A stretch of DNA of 40,297 nucleotides from Succiniclasticum ruminis DSM 9236 (GCF_900112895.1 NZ_FONL01000016.1:1-40297); one strand, 5' to 3'; counted from the first letter of the stretch, positions 1 through 10,138 are shown. The notes: a model not told the origin generated them from the sequence alone. Made by a program: numbers and translations.

Positions 1-156
1 TTCGATGATTTCTACACCTTTCCATTTGCACAAATCTTTAAGAATCGTTCTGATATCCAAACGCAATTGGTTATAAATGATTTTTCTTCTGTATTTTGGT
101 GTAAATACAATGTGATATTTGCATACCCACTTGGTATGTGCTAAACTATTTGCCAT
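1..156 (-). CDS. tnpA: IS200/IS605-family transposase TnpA, N-terminal part (cut by window edge)
   Basis: The 52 visible codons begin MANSLAHTKWVCKYHIVFTP and match the start of IS200-type Y1 (HUH) transposases, which nick and rejoin single-stranded DNA at hairpin ends. The KYHIVFTPKYRRK stretch is the usual first beta strand of the family. The catalytic tyrosine lies further along, outside the window. The ATG at 156 follows an AAAGGATG ribosome site that is buried in a hairpin (see 158-223). The gene reads leftward off the window, so whether it is intact cannot be judged. The family assignment is confident; activity is unknown. Confidence 0.9.
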   Translation of the reverse strand, partial: MANSLAHTKWVCKYHIVFTPKYRRKIIYNQLRLDIRTILKDLCKWKGVEIIE

Positions 157-157
157 A

Positions 158-223
158 GGGCAACATCCTTTCTTGTTTTAGTGACGGCTTGAACACTATC
201 ATTATACAAGAAGGATGTTGCCC
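158..223 (-). promoter_or_regulatory. Ribosome-site-sequestering leader hairpin of tnpA
   Basis: Arms at 158-176 and 206-223 are complementary over about 18 bp with one bulge. The arm next to the gene contains the AAGGATG ribosome site, only 1 nt from the ATG. In IS200, a leader stem-loop that hides the ribosome site keeps transposase expression very low, and this structure is the direct equivalent. A TATAAT sits in the loop. Confidence 0.75.
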
Positions 224-316
224 TTTTGCTTAAGCATTAATCCCACCTGCGTAGCAGGTGGTTTTTGAGCCAAATCCCCTTGAGGGATTCGGCTCCCAAG
301 CTAAAGCCATAATAAT

Positions 317-345
317 AAAAAGGACGCTTTCGGGCGTCCTTTTTT
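317..345. terminator. Intrinsic terminator, usable on both strands
   Basis: An 11-bp perfect stem (core GGACGC and GCGTCC, six-base loop TTTCGG) is flanked by an A run on one side and a T run on the other, so it can end transcription in either direction. It separates the IS element from the chelatase cluster. Confidence 0.85.
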
Positions 346-635
346 ATTCTGCGCGCTTGCGGGATCTCACGACGGGTAAGAGAAAGGCCAGCCAGCGTAG
401 TATATTCACCTGGAATCTGCGGTGTCAAAGCCCCTCAACCTACCGGAATAAGCCTCTGATACAGCTTCATGTAAATATAGTGTGCTTTTATGAAACATTT
501 ACTAATAACTAAAACTAATGTATAATTAATAGAAGTAAATACTAATAAAATTGAAATTTTTCAACATATTACAAAATGCGGCAGACCTGCATGCTCTCAT
601 ATTTTTCAAGGAAGAGAGGGGGAATTATTTCTTTT
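346..635 (+). promoter_or_regulatory. Non-coding leader upstream of the CobN gene, with probable promoter
   Basis: No gene is recognised here. 346-480 is moderately GC-rich with no B12 box or other riboswitch motif I can identify. 480-575 is very AT-rich. A TATAAT at 521-526 with TTTACT at 498-503 (17-bp spacing) is a plausible promoter. ACTAAT-like hexamers recur around it (501, 515, 541) and could be operator half-sites, which is only a guess. Confidence 0.45.
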
Positions 636-3600
636 ATGGATATGGATATAAAAATAATTTACCTGACTAACGATACCCGCCGCTATGCCGGCATGAAGAA
701 CGCCTGTCTGCAGCTGCAGGACGAGATGAAGATTTCCGATCTGTGCATGGCTGTCAAGCTGGAACGTTCCAGCGAATGGAACTATGTCTGGGAACGGAAG
801 CTCCGGGGCAGCAGCCTGATTGTAGCCAGGTTCTTCAATAATATTTTTAAATCAAAATTCTGGGAAGAATGCCGCAGATTTCTGGATGCCAACCACATCC
901 CCTATGTCATCGACGCAGTGGAATCTGCTTCAGCCGGGAATGGTGCGGGAGTGGAAAAATCTGTTGCCGCACGCCTCAGGGGATATACCTTCTACGGCGG
1001 CGCCGAAAACTTTCGGAACTTCTGGTTGTATGCCTCTTCTCTTACAGACACATCTGTCACCGTTCCGGACGAACCGAAACCTCAATGCTGGGCGGGTATC
1101 TATCATCCTGACATGCCTGACGGCTTCATGACCGATTTGGCCGCATACCGGGAACAATTCTGCAAACCGGACAGGCCGGTCATCGGTCTGCTGTTTTACC
1201 GTGACGAATGGATCTGGGACGACCTGGCCTACCCCACCGCTTTCATCCGGGAAGCGGAACAAAAAGGCTGCAACGCTCTGGCCGTATTCACCAACCAGAT
1301 GCCTGACGAATCCCTGGGCATGCCCAGCATCCGCAAGGTATTTCATGATTTCTTCACCCAGAACGGTGAAACCGTAATCGATGTTCTCGTCAGCGCCATG
1401 AAATTCTCCCACGTAGGCAACGGCAGCCTAACTACAGACGAACTGGAACAGCTGGGCGTACCGGTTTTAACAGCCTACACCCTGCTGACGACGGAAGAAG
1501 ACTGGCGCAAAAATCCCGAAGGCCTCAACGCGGTGGAAACTTCCATCGCCGTAGCCCTGCCGGAATTTGACGGCGCGATCCACGGGGTTCCTATCGCCGG
1601 CCGTAACGTACTGCCTGACGGCGCCATCGAATACCAGCCCATGCCAGAACGTATGGCCGCCATGGTGGATAAGGCCATCAAATGGGCAAGGCTCCACCGT
1701 CTGAAAAACGAAGATAAAAAGATCGCCCTGATTTTCCATAATTACCCGCCCAAAAATTACAATATCGGCAGCGCCTCCGGCATGGATTCCATGGAAAGCG
1801 CGACCCGGCTTCTGGCCCGCATGCAGGCGGATGGCTACAAGATTGACTTCCTGCCGGAATCGGCGGAAGAGTTTATCCGCATCATGACTTCCCATGCCAC
1901 CAACGATTTAAGTCTGTTAACCGACAAGCAGGCAGAAGAATGCCAGAAGCTTTCCGCGGATGAATATGCGGCTTTCTTTGCCACCCTGCCGGAAGAAGCA
2001 CGGCAAAAGATGACGGAACAGTGGGGCGAAACTCCCGGCGATATCATGCTGTCCGATGAAGGCAATATTCTGGTGCCCGGTACCATGAACGGCAACATTT
2101 TTATGACTGTGCAGCCTGCCCGCCAGTATGGCATGGATCCCGCCCGGGCCTATCACGATCCTACCATAGCCCCCACCCACCAGTACCTGGCGTTCTATTA
2201 CTGGCTGCGGGAAGTGTTCAAAGCTGATGCAGTGATCCATCTGGGCACCCACGGTAATCTGGAATGGCTTCCCGGTAAGGCAACCGGACTGGACCGTTCC
2301 AGCTATTCCGATATCGCCCTGGGTTCCCTGCCCAACATTTACCCTTACCTGATGACCATCTCCGGCGAAGGCGTCATCGCCAAACGCCGCAGCAGCGCCT
2401 GCCTTATCGGCTACCTGCCCGCCCCCGTAGCGGAAGCCGGTGCTTTCGACGAACTGGCAGAGCTGGAAAAAATGGCTGACGAATACAGCCATTTCCAGAA
2501 ACAGGATTCAGAACAGGCGGCCGAACTGGAGAAAAAAATCATTGAACTGGCCCATGAAACGAAGATCGACGAGTCTGTTGCCTATGACGAAACAAAACCT
2601 TTCACCGATTATCTGGCAGAACTTCATGAATATATTGAAGAGCTGCAGGACAGCGAGATCCATGTCGGTCTGCATGTGCTGGGTCAGCCGCCGGAAGGAG
2701 ATATCCTCATCGGCGAGGTCATGCATCTCCTGCGCCTGTCAAACGGGCCGGTGCCTTCCTTATATAACTTGTGGGCAGAAAAATTCAGTTTGAATTTTGA
2801 GGAACTGGAAAAGAATCCCTCCGCCATCGTGGAAGCCTTCGACCTGACCGGTGGCGAATTGCTGCGCCGCATCCGCAACGAAAGCCGGGCATTTGTAACG
2901 GCCATTGCGGAAAAAGGTTTCACGGAACAGTCTGTCAACGCGGCCATGCAGCTGCCGGAAATGGCAGAAGGGCCGGAAGAATGGAAGCAGAAAACTAAAT
3001 CCCTTGGACAATATATCATTGAAGAAATATATCCCCGTCTTGCCAGAACAACAGATGAACTGGATCATACGCTTTCAGCCCTCTCCGGCAAATATGTGGC
3101 CCCCGGGCCTTCCGGATCTCCCAGCGCCGGCGGCGTAGATCTGCTGCCTTCCGGTCGTAACTTCTACGGTGTGGATCCCCGGGCACTGCCCTCCCAGGCA
3201 GGCTGGATGGCCGGGAAAAAACTGGGCGACCGCATGATTGAAAAGTACATTACCGACGAAGGAAAGTATCCCGAGAACATCGGTATGGTCCTCTGGTCAG
3301 GCCCCAACATGCGGAGCAGCGGCCAGGACATCGCCGAGTTCCTGTACCTGCTGGGCGTCAAACCCGTCTGGCAGAAAGGCAGTCTGCGGGTTACCGATCT
3401 GGAAGTAATTCCCCTCGACGAACTGAAACGGCCCCGCATCGATGTGACGGCCCGCATCAGCGGCTTATTCCGGGACACGCTCCCCCACCTGGCCGAGCTG
3501 ATGGACAAAGCCGTGCTGATGGCCGCGAAACTGGACGAATCCGATGATGACAACTTTGTACGAAAACATATCCGGGAAGACAGCGAAGCCTTACAGGCAG

Positions 3601-4364
3601 ACGGCGCTTCCGCAGACGACGCCTGGCGTAACGCGGCCTTCCGTGTCTTCGGCGATGCCCCCGGCACATACGGTTCCGGCATCAACGTAGTGCTGGACGC
3701 CAAGAACTGGGAATCGGAAAAAGACCTGGCCGACGTGTATGTACGCTGGGGCGGCCACGTCTTCGGCGGCGGACAGCGGGGCATATATCAGCCCGAACTG
3801 TTCAAGAAACGTCTGGCGCAAATGGAACTCACCGTAAAAAACGAAGAGAACCATGACATGAACATCCTGAGTTCCGACGACTACAACGGTTTCCACGGCG
3901 GCATGATCGCAGCGGTCAAGAGTTTCGGGCAGAAGACGCCGGTGTCCTACGTGGGCGACAGCGCCAACCGGGGCGCCCCCAAGATCCGCACGGTAGCGGA
4001 AGAAATGAAACGGGTGGTGCGCACGGAATCCCTGAACCCGAAGTACATCGAAGGCCTGATGCAGCACGGTTACAAAGGCGCCATGGACATGGCCAACCGG
4101 CTGAACATCAGCTTCCAGTGGGACGCCACCAGCAGTGTAATGGAAGACTGGATGTATAACGATTACGCTGAGAAATACGCCTTTGACCCGAAAGTACAGC
4201 AGTGGATGAAAAAAGTGAATCCATGGGCCCTGCAGAATATCGCAGAAACCCTGCTGGAAGCAGAACAGCGCCAGATGTGGAACGCAGACGATGAAACGAA
4301 AGAAAAACTGCAGGAACTGTATCTTTCCGTGGAAGGCGAGATTGAAGAAGACGACGAAGACTAA
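636..4364 (+). CDS. cobN: CobN/BchH-family metal chelatase large subunit
   Basis: This 1242-residue protein belongs to the family whose members bind a tetrapyrrole and insert Co2+ (CobN) or Mg2+ (BchH/ChlH), working with an AAA+ motor. The family block HLGTHGNLEWLPGK is near residue 535 and the conserved YVRWGGHVFGGGQRG segment near 1035; the length is normal for CobN. No signal peptide is seen, so it should be cytoplasmic. I chose the ATG at 636 (MDMDIKIIYL) because of GAGGGGG upstream, although the spacing of 13 nt is long; in-frame ATGs at 576 and 591 lack a ribosome site. It leads a cluster with ChlI, ChlD and a corrinoid/haem-type importer. Cobalt insertion is the default reading. Because the Bacteroidales haem-uptake protein HmuS is also a CobN homologue, a role in processing imported haem is an alternative. 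Confidence 0.88.
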   Translation: MDMDIKIIYLTNDTRRYAGMKNACLQLQDEMKISDLCMAVKLERSSEWNYVWERKLRGSSLIVARFFNNIFKSKFWEECRRFLDANHIPYVIDAVESASAGNGAGVEKSVAARLRGYTFYGGAENFRNFWLYASSLTDTSVTVPDEPKPQCWAGIYHPDMPDGFMTDLAAYREQFCKPDRPVIGLLFYRDEWIWDDLAYPTAFIREAEQKGCNALAVFTNQMPDESLGMPSIRKVFHDFFTQNGETVIDVLVSAMKFSHVGNGSLTTDELEQLGVPVLTAYTLLTTEEDWRKNPEGLNAVETSIAVALPEFDGAIHGVPIAGRNVLPDGAIEYQPMPERMAAMVDKAIKWARLHRLKNEDKKIALIFHNYPPKNYNIGSASGMDSMESATRLLARMQADGYKIDFLPESAEEFIRIMTSHATNDLSLLTDKQAEECQKLSADEYAAFFATLPEEARQKMTEQWGETPGDIMLSDEGNILVPGTMNGNIFMTVQPARQYGMDPARAYHDPTIAPTHQYLAFYYWLREVFKADAVIHLGTHGNLEWLPGKATGLDRSSYSDIALGSLPNIYPYLMTISGEGVIAKRRSSACLIGYLPAPVAEAGAFDELAELEKMADEYSHFQKQDSEQAAELEKKIIELAHETKIDESVAYDETKPFTDYLAELHEYIEELQDSEIHVGLHVLGQPPEGDILIGEVMHLLRLSNGPVPSLYNLWAEKFSLNFEELEKNPSAIVEAFDLTGGELLRRIRNESRAFVTAIAEKGFTEQSVNAAMQLPEMAEGPEEWKQKTKSLGQYIIEEIYPRLARTTDELDHTLSALSGKYVAPGPSGSPSAGGVDLLPSGRNFYGVDPRALPSQAGWMAGKKLGDRMIEKYITDEGKYPENIGMVLWSGPNMRSSGQDIAEFLYLLGVKPVWQKGSLRVTDLEVIPLDELKRPRIDVTARISGLFRDTLPHLAELMDKAVLMAAKLDESDDDNFVRKHIREDSEALQADGASADDAWRNAAFRVFGDAPGTYGSGINVVLDAKNWESEKDLADVYVRWGGHVFGGGQRGIYQPELFKKRLAQMELTVKNEENHDMNILSSDDYNGFHGGMIAAVKSFGQKTPVSYVGDSANRGAPKIRTVAEEMKRVVRTESLNPKYIEGLMQHGYKGAMDMANRLNISFQWDATSSVMEDWMYNDYAEKYAFDPKVQQWMKKVNPWALQNIAETLLEAEQRQMWNADDETKEKLQELYLSVEGEIEEDDED

Positions 4365-4492
4365 GTCTGCTTGCCATCGGTAACGGTTAAAAAACGCAGG
4401 ACTGTAGCGAAACCTGCACTGTGGGTTCACAACCTAAGGTATTGATTAACATATTATAAATTATCAAATGATTACGGGAGGACGATACGATT

Positions 4493-5515
4493 ATGAAACG
4501 ACAGGGAACCTTTCCATTTACCGCCATTATCGGGCAGGAAGAGATGAAAAAAGCGCTGGTGCTGAACGTAGTGAATCCGCGCCTGGGCGGCGTACTGATC
4601 CAGGGGGAAAAAGGTACAGCCAAGTCCACCGCCGTGCGTGCCCTGGCCGACCTGCTGCCGCCGCGCCTGTGCATCAAAGGCTGCAAGTTCCACGACGACC
4701 CCAACGACAAATCCAACTGGTGTGATGAATGCCACGAAAAATATGACAATGCGGCGCCGGAAACAGAAGAACTTCCCATGAAAGTAGTGGAACTTCCCGT
4801 CAGCGCCACAGAAGACCGTGTCGTAGGAACCCTGGACATTGAAGCTGCTATCAAAGAAGGGAAACGTTCCTTTGAGACCGGTATTCTGGCGGACGCTAAC
4901 CGGAATATTCTGTATGTAGACGAAATCAATCTGCTGGACGATCACGTAGTAGACGTACTGCTGGACTCCGCCGCCATGGGTATCAACACCGTAGAACGGG
5001 AAGGCATCTCCTACTCCCACCCCGCCCGCTTCTCCCTGGTTGGTACCATGAACCCGGAAGAAGGCGATATCCGGCCCCAGCTGCTGGACCGTTTTGCCCT
5101 TTCTGTTTACGTAGCCGGCGAAAAGGACCTGGACAAACGGGCCGAGGTTATCAAACGGCGTCTGGAATACGAAGACGATCCGGAAGAATTCATTAAAAAA
5201 TGGGAAGAAGAACAGCAGAACGAAGTGCACCGCATCCAACGCGCCATGAAACTGCTGCCCCAGGTAACCACATCCAATGAGATCCTGCGCATGGCAGCCC
5301 AGATTTCCATTACACTGGGTGTTGACGGTCACCGGGCTGATATCGTGCTGATCAAAACCGCGGAAACCCTGGCAGCCGTGGCCGGACATACCGAAGTTAC
5401 CAAAGAGGACCTGCGGGAAGCCGCCCACCTGGCGCTGCCTCACCGTATGCGCCGCCGTCCTTTTGAAGAACAGAAGCTGGACTGGGAAAATGTGGATAAG
5501 GTGATTGACGCATGA
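4493..5515 (+). CDS. chlI: Chelatase AAA+ ATPase subunit, ChlI/BchI type
   Basis: This 340-residue AAA+ protein forms the ATP-driven ring that powers metal insertion by a CobN/BchH partner. The Walker A is GEKGTAKST at residues 38-46, with a Walker B ([11 protein letters not shown]) near 140. The family's sensor and arginine-finger regions follow ([18 protein letters not shown] near 185). A small loop holds four cysteines (60, 64, 77, 80) in a C-x3-C...C-x2-C pattern, as in many ChlI proteins of anaerobes, and could bind a metal ion. It has a good ribosome site (GGGAGG). Its last four bases overlap the start of chlD, so the two subunits are translationally coupled. Confidence 0.92.
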   Translation: MKRQGTFPFTAIIGQEEMKKALVLNVVNPRLGGVLIQGEKGTAKSTAVRALADLLPPRLCIKGCKFHDDPNDKSNWCDECHEKYDNAAPETEELPMKVVELPVSATEDRVVGTLDIEAAIKEGKRSFETGILADANRNILYVDEINLLDDHVVDVLLDSAAMGINTVEREGISYSHPARFSLVGTMNPEEGDIRPQLLDRFALSVYVAGEKDLDKRAEVIKRRLEYEDDPEEFIKKWEEEQQNEVHRIQRAMKLLPQVTTSNEILRMAAQISITLGVDGHRADIVLIKTAETLAAVAGHTEVTKEDLREAAHLALPHRMRRRPFEEQKLDWENVDKVIDA

Positions 5516-7419
5516 AAAGAACAGGATATCCGCTTGCCGCAGTCTGCGGTATGGAAAAGGCAAAGGAAGCCGTAACGCTGGCCCTTGTCAATCCACATGC
5601 AGGCGGAGTGCTGGTAAGCGGTGAAAAAGGAACCGGGAAGTCCACCCTGATGCGGGGAGCCCGGGAATTATATAACGCGCCCTGGATCGAGATTCCCGTA
5701 AGCGTTACGGAAGACCGGCTGTTCGGTTCCATTGATGCCGAAGCAGCGGTAAAATACGGCAAACGGCAGCTCCAACCGGGGTTGATCGACGAAGCGAACG
5801 GAGGTGTTGTCTACCTTGACGATGCCAACCTGCTGCGGGACGATATACTGTCTGCCGTGCTCCGGGTTGAGGAAACCGGCGGTTACCAACTGGAACGGGA
5901 CGGCCTCTCCGAACACAGGGACACAAAATACACGGTGCTGGCCGTCATGGCTCCAGAAAGCGGCACTCTTTCTTCTGCCGCTCTGGACCGTTTTGGTCTG
6001 TTCGTTTCGGTAGAAGCGGAAACCGATGAAGAAGCCCGGATGGAAATCGTACGCCGGGTCACCTCTTTTGAAAAAAACGGAGAAACCTTCCGGAAAAACT
6101 GGGCCGCAGAAACTGAACGGCTGGCAGAAAAAATTGCCAAAGCCCGCGCGCTGCTGCCCGAGGTGGAAGTATCCGACGCCATGATCCGGCTGTCCTCCGT
6201 TTATACGATCAAAGCCAACGTGGCCGGGCACCGGGCCGACATTTACCTGATGGAAGCCGCCCGGGCTGAAGCCGCTCTGGCCGGACGCAAATACGTACTG
6301 CCCAAGGATCTGGAAAAGGCCGCGGAATTCGTGCTGCCCCACCGGATGCGGGAATTGCCGCCGGAACAGCCACAGGAGCCGCAGCAGAACGAAACAAAAG
6401 AACCGGAAGACGCACAGCAGAATCCGCCGCCGCAACGGGAAGAACAGGATGAACTGTTCTCCATGCCGGACGCGCCGGAACCGGAAGAAACCGATACGGA
6501 AGCCCACGAAGGCAACCAGGAGGAACATAAGGAAGACGAAACCATGACCAACCCCAACGCGGGAAGCAACGACCGCGTGGACGCGGCGGACATGCGGGTG
6601 AAGCTTCCGCCGGTCTGGGTTGAACCGGTAAAAGGAAAACAGAAACGCAAAGGCAGCGGCAAACGCAGCGCCACCCGTACAGACGAACGGCAGGGACGTT
6701 ATGTCCGCGCCGAGATTCCCCATTCCAAATCTTCTGACATCGCTTTTGACGCCACCCTGCGGGCCGCAGCCCCCTACCAGAAATGGCGGGAGTCCAACGG
6801 CTGCGCCCTGGTTATCAAAGAAGAAGACCTGCGCACCAAAGTCCGTGAGAAACGTACCGGCAATATTTTCCTCTTTGCCGTAGACGCCAGCGGTTCCATG
6901 GGCGCCCGGGAACGGATGAAGACCGTAAAGGGCGTCATCCTGAAAATTTTACTGGAAGCCTATCAGAAACGTGACCGGGTCGGCATGATTGCCTTCCGGA
7001 AAAACCAGGCGGAAGTATTGCTGCCAGTCACCAAGAGCGTTGACTTCGCCCAGAAAAAACTGGCCGCCATGCCCACCGGCGGAAAAACACCGCTGGCCAA
7101 AGGCCTTTCCAAAGCGGAAGACGTGCTGGATATGCTGTACCGGCAGGACCCGCTGCAGGATCCTGTGCTGATCCTGATTACGGACGGTCACGCCACCCTG
7201 CCCCTGGAAAACGGCACCAACGCGGTGGACGATGCCATGACCGAAGCAGAACACATCGGCAAACGGAATATCCCCATTGCGGTCATTGACACCGAAAACG
7301 GGTTTATCAAGCTGGGACTCGCCAAAAAACTGGCCCGGAAAATGGACGCATCGTATTTTAAAATTGATAAACTTTCGGAAGACAGCCTGCTTCACATATG
7401 GCGAAAAATGAGCGGATAA
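5512..7419 (+). CDS. chlD: Chelatase subunit ChlD/BchD type (AAA+ plus von Willebrand A domain)
   Basis: The order is classic for ChlD. The N-terminal AAA+ module has Walker [10 protein letters not shown] at 37-45. A long proline- and acid-rich linker spans about 280-345. The C-terminal von Willebrand A domain carries a complete MIDAS motif DASGS (D458, S460, S462). In Mg- and Co-chelatases the vWA domain bridges the ATPase ring and the large subunit. Unlike many ChlD proteins, its Walker A looks intact, so it may itself bind ATP. The ATGA overlap with chlI gives a 1:1 coupled pair. The gene is followed by a 107-nt gap with a small GC hairpin before the exporter genes. Confidence 0.92.
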   Translation: MKRTGYPLAAVCGMEKAKEAVTLALVNPHAGGVLVSGEKGTGKSTLMRGARELYNAPWIEIPVSVTEDRLFGSIDAEAAVKYGKRQLQPGLIDEANGGVVYLDDANLLRDDILSAVLRVEETGGYQLERDGLSEHRDTKYTVLAVMAPESGTLSSAALDRFGLFVSVEAETDEEARMEIVRRVTSFEKNGETFRKNWAAETERLAEKIAKARALLPEVEVSDAMIRLSSVYTIKANVAGHRADIYLMEAARAEAALAGRKYVLPKDLEKAAEFVLPHRMRELPPEQPQEPQQNETKEPEDAQQNPPPQREEQDELFSMPDAPEPEETDTEAHEGNQEEHKEDETMTNPNAGSNDRVDAADMRVKLPPVWVEPVKGKQKRKGSGKRSATRTDERQGRYVRAEIPHSKSSDIAFDATLRAAAPYQKWRESNGCALVIKEEDLRTKVREKRTGNIFLFAVDASGSMGARERMKTVKGVILKILLEAYQKRDRVGMIAFRKNQAEVLLPVTKSVDFAQKKLAAMPTGGKTPLAKGLSKAEDVLDMLYRQDPLQDPVLILITDGHATLPLENGTNAVDDAMTEAEHIGKRNIPIAVIDTENGFIKLGLAKKLARKMDASYFKIDKLSEDSLLHIWRKMSG

Positions 7420-7483
7420 GGTAAAATAATATAACCGGCTGCCGCGCATAACAGAAAAGCCGGAAAACCTACAGCGTCTGACG

Positions 7484-7501
7484 CCGGCACGGAAATGCCG
7501 G
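7484..7501. other. Small GC hairpin between chlD and the ABC-2 genes
   Basis: Arms CCGGCA and TGCCGG enclose CGGAAA. No T run follows on the plus strand, so it is not a convincing terminator. It could act as an mRNA stability or processing element within the cluster. Confidence 0.4.
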
Positions 7502-7526
7502 GCATAGATGCGGAAGGACACAACAT

Positions 7527-8399
7527 ATGATAGAAGTAAAAAATCTCCGAAAAACGTTCCCCCATAAAGATACCCATAATAAAAAAGCGGAAAAGGTAGC
7601 TGTGGAAAATCTTTCCCTGACCATCGGCACCGGTGAAATTTTCGGTCTGCTGGGCCCCAACGGCGCCGGCAAGACAACCACGATCCGGATGCTGACCATG
7701 CTGTCCCGTCCCACCTCCGGAGAGATTCTGTATGACGGCAGACACATCGGCAACGCGGACGATGCCCGTCAAATCAAGCAGATGATCGGCGTCGTGCCTC
7801 AGAATCTGAACTTTGATCAGGATCTGACTGTAGGGGAAAACCTGGAATTGCACGCAAGGCTTTACCACATGAACCGGGAAGAACGGGAAGCCCGTATTGC
7901 CGAACTGTTGGAATACGTTGAACTGCAAAACGTAATCAATGACGGGGTGCGGCAGCTTTCCGGCGGCATGAAACGCAGACTGCTGATTGCCCGGGCCCTG
8001 ATCCACCGGCCTGAGATCCTGTTCCTGGACGAACCCACGGTAGCCCTGGATCCCCAGGTGCGCTGGCGTATCTGGGAGCTTGTGCGGCGGCTGGCAAAAG
8101 ACGGTGCAACGGTTCTGATCACCACCCATTACATTGAAGAAGCAGAAGAACTTTGCGACCGGGTGGCCATCATGAATAAAGGGAAACTGATTGATGTAGA
8201 CACACCTCAGAATTTCATCAACCGTTTCGGCCGGTTTGTAGCGGAATGGCGCGACGACGTGCACCGGGACTTTCGCTTTTTCAACACCCGTGAAGAAGCC
8301 CGGCAGTTCATCGGCACCATCGACGCGGCCTCTTCCATCCGCAAATCGAATCTGGAAGACGTATTCATTGAACTGACCGGAAGGAAGGAGGGACTCTGA
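7527..8399 (+). CDS. ABC-2-type transporter ATP-binding protein
   Basis: This 290-residue ATPase has Walker A GPNGAGKTT (43-51), signature LSGGM, Walker B ILFLDEP and the switch histidine in ITTHYIEEAEE. The sequence is closest to the NodI/DrrA/CcmA class that drives ABC-2 exporters. A C-terminal extension after residue 230 is typical of this class. The stop overlaps the permease start as TGATG, so the two form one exporter. The substrate is unknown; its placement between the chelatase and importer genes suggests tetrapyrrole- or metal-linked export. Confidence 0.88.
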   Translation: MIEVKNLRKTFPHKDTHNKKAEKVAVENLSLTIGTGEIFGLLGPNGAGKTTTIRMLTMLSRPTSGEILYDGRHIGNADDARQIKQMIGVVPQNLNFDQDLTVGENLELHARLYHMNREEREARIAELLEYVELQNVINDGVRQLSGGMKRRLLIARALIHRPEILFLDEPTVALDPQVRWRIWELVRRLAKDGATVLITTHYIEEAEELCDRVAIMNKGKLIDVDTPQNFINRFGRFVAEWRDDVHRDFRFFNTREEARQFIGTIDAASSIRKSNLEDVFIELTGRKEGL

Positions 8400-9139
8400 T
8401 GCTGTCTGACATCTGGACTGTTTTCTGGCGGGACTGGGTCGTACTGAAGCATCGCATGACCGCCTTCATCCTTTCCCGCATGGTAGCGCCTCTCCTGTAT
8501 CTGGTAGCCTTTGGCTGGGGGCTGGGCCGCAGCATCCAGACGGCTAACGGCGCTTCCTATATTGATTTCCTGGTTCCGGGCATTCTGGCCCTGAACTCCA
8601 TGAACATCAGCTTCAACAGCGTAACGCCGGTCCACGCGGAGCGGGTGTACCACAAGAGCATTGAAGAATATATCATCGCCCCCATCCGCCCATACGCTTA
8701 TGTAATCGGAAAAGTGCTGGCAGCCGTGCTGCGTGGACTGATCTCCTCCGCTATCATCATCGCGCTTTCCTATGCTTTCGGCGCGCACTTCACCATTACG
8801 CCCCTCTTTTTACTGGTGCTGATACTGAATTGCGCCATCTTCGCCGAAATCGGTTTTGCCGCGGCCATGTTCCTCTCGACGTATGAACAGATGGGCCAGG
8901 TGAATACTTATATCCTGTTGCCCATGTCCTTTTTATGCGGCACCTTTTTCTCCACAAAAGCGTTACCCGATGCGTTGCGTATTTTTATCGAATGCCTGCC
9001 CCTCACCCACACCAGTTACCTGTTGCGGGGCATCGGCAGCGGGGCGGAAGTGTCGTTATGGTCAGTGGGAATCCTGCTGATTTATCTGGTCGTGGTCTTT
9101 GTCATCGGCGGCCAGGCGTTTATAAAGCTCAGAAATTAA
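8399..9139 (+). CDS. ABC-2-type transporter permease
   Basis: This 246-residue membrane protein has about six hydrophobic spans and the NodJ/DrrB pattern, including the VPGILALNSMN block after the second span and a late LPLTHTSYLLRG segment that matches the ABC-2 signature region. It pairs with the ATPase immediately upstream through a TGATG overlap. It ends 18 bp before the lipoprotein gene, so transcription probably continues. Confidence 0.85.
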   Translation: MLSDIWTVFWRDWVVLKHRMTAFILSRMVAPLLYLVAFGWGLGRSIQTANGASYIDFLVPGILALNSMNISFNSVTPVHAERVYHKSIEEYIIAPIRPYAYVIGKVLAAVLRGLISSAIIIALSYAFGAHFTITPLFLLVLILNCAIFAEIGFAAAMFLSTYEQMGQVNTYILLPMSFLCGTFFSTKALPDALRIFIECLPLTHTSYLLRGIGSGAEVSLWSVGILLIYLVVVFVIGGQAFIKLRN

Positions 9140-9157
9140 TAAGGAAGTGTACGGATT

Positions 9158-10138
9158 ATGAAAAAAATTCTTTTCTTTTCACTGATGGTAAGCCTGCTGG
9201 CCTTTGTTTCTTTCGGCTGTAAGCCGGAAAACGCAGCCACGAACGCAGGCAGCAAACCGGCAGTTCAGACCTCGCAAAAAGCTTTTGCGGAAATTACCGA
9301 TTCCGAAAAACGCAACGTGGTTCTTACCAAAAAGCCGGAGCGGGTCGTGGTCATGGTGCCTTCGATTCTGAATTACGTGGACGCAGTGGGCGGAACGATT
9401 ATCGGCCGTCCTTCCAGCAGCAAAGCGTCTGTGATTCCCCCTTCCATGGAAAAAGCCGAGGACGTCGGCCATGTGTTTAACATCAACATGGAAAAAGTTG
9501 TGGGACTGAAGCCGGACCTGGTGTTCATCAATGCGGCGCAATACCAGAAATTTATAAAAATGCTGGAGACCAACAACATAAACGCCATTACGCTGCAGCC
9601 GAAAACCTATGAAGAAACCAAAGAAGCGCTGGTTATCACCGGTAAGGTTTACGGGAAATCTGCTGAAGCGGAAAAACTGAACAAGACAATGGATGATAAA
9701 ATCGCTGCCACCATTGCCAAAATGCCGAAAGACCACAAGAAGCGCATCGTGATCCTGCACGCCACCCCGTCCACCGTAACTGTGGAACTGGAAAACAGCA
9801 TTGCCGGCAACGCAGCAAAAATGCTGGGCTTTGTCAACATTGCCCAGGGCACCACAGCCATTCAGGGCAAACCGGAAAAAGCCCCTTACAGCATAGAAGT
9901 ACTGGTGGAAAAGGATCCGGAAATCATCTTCATCACCTCCATGGGCGCCCAGGACAAGATTGAAAAACGCCTGAAGGCCGATGTGCAGGGAAATCCCGCC
10001 TACAGCGCCTTAACCGCCGTAAAGAACAACAAAGTGTTTATCCTGCCGGAAGATTTATTCCTGACACCTCCGGGCTTACGGTATCCGGACGCAGTGGAAC
10101 TGATGGCGAAACATGTATTCCCGGAAAACTTTAAGTAA
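9158..10138 (+). CDS. Substrate-binding lipoprotein of a corrinoid/haem/siderophore ABC importer
   Basis: The signal peptide ends in a lipobox (FVSFGC, lipidated Cys21). The mature part is a Peripla_BP_2 fold of the BtuF/HmuT/FecB class: KPERVVVMVPS at the start of the first lobe, GLKPDLVFIN in the middle and ILPEDLFLTPPGLR near the end. It should hand substrate to the permease encoded 17 bp downstream. The sequence alone does not separate cobalamin, haem and ferric siderophore. The chelatase context favours a tetrapyrrole. Confidence 0.85.
   Translation: MKKILFFSLMVSLLAFVSFGCKPENAATNAGSKPAVQTSQKAFAEITDSEKRNVVLTKKPERVVVMVPSILNYVDAVGGTIIGRPSSSKASVIPPSMEKAEDVGHVFNINMEKVVGLKPDLVFINAAQYQKFIKMLETNNINAITLQPKTYEETKEALVITGKVYGKSAEAEKLNKTMDDKIAATIAKMPKDHKKRIVILHATPSTVTVELENSIAGNAAKMLGFVNIAQGTTAIQGKPEKAPYSIEVLVEKDPEIIFITSMGAQDKIEKRLKADVQGNPAYSALTAVKNNKVFILPEDLFLTPPGLRYPDAVELMAKHVFPENFK

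Larger units (their letters stand above)
1..295 (-). mobile_element. IS200-type insertion sequence, transposase-start end
   Basis: The transposase start, its leader hairpin and two further hairpins lie together. One has 8-bp arms CCACCTGC and GCAGGTGG with a 3-nt loop (243-261). The other has 12-bp arms with one mismatch and loop CTTGA (267-295). IS200/IS605 ends are recognised through subterminal hairpins rather than terminal inverted repeats, so one of these is probably the left-end recognition hairpin. The exact boundary cannot be fixed by eye, and the 267-295 hairpin may belong to the flank. No tnpB is visible. Confidence 0.6.

Noticed and set aside
346-635. Cobalamin riboswitch in front of the CobN gene
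   Set aside because: The GCCACTG box, the GGGAA/GGTG core and the AGCCAGGAGACC box are all absent on the plus strand.
930-4430. Several long minus-strand ORFs opposite the CobN gene (up to 279 codons)
   Set aside because: They are antisense shadows of a high-GC, strongly biased gene: no ribosome sites, low-complexity His/Val/Phe-rich translations, no family resemblance.
4430-4475. FNR-like palindrome TTGAT...ATCAA upstream of chlI
   Set aside because: The half-sites are 16 bp apart instead of 4, and the inner bases do not match.
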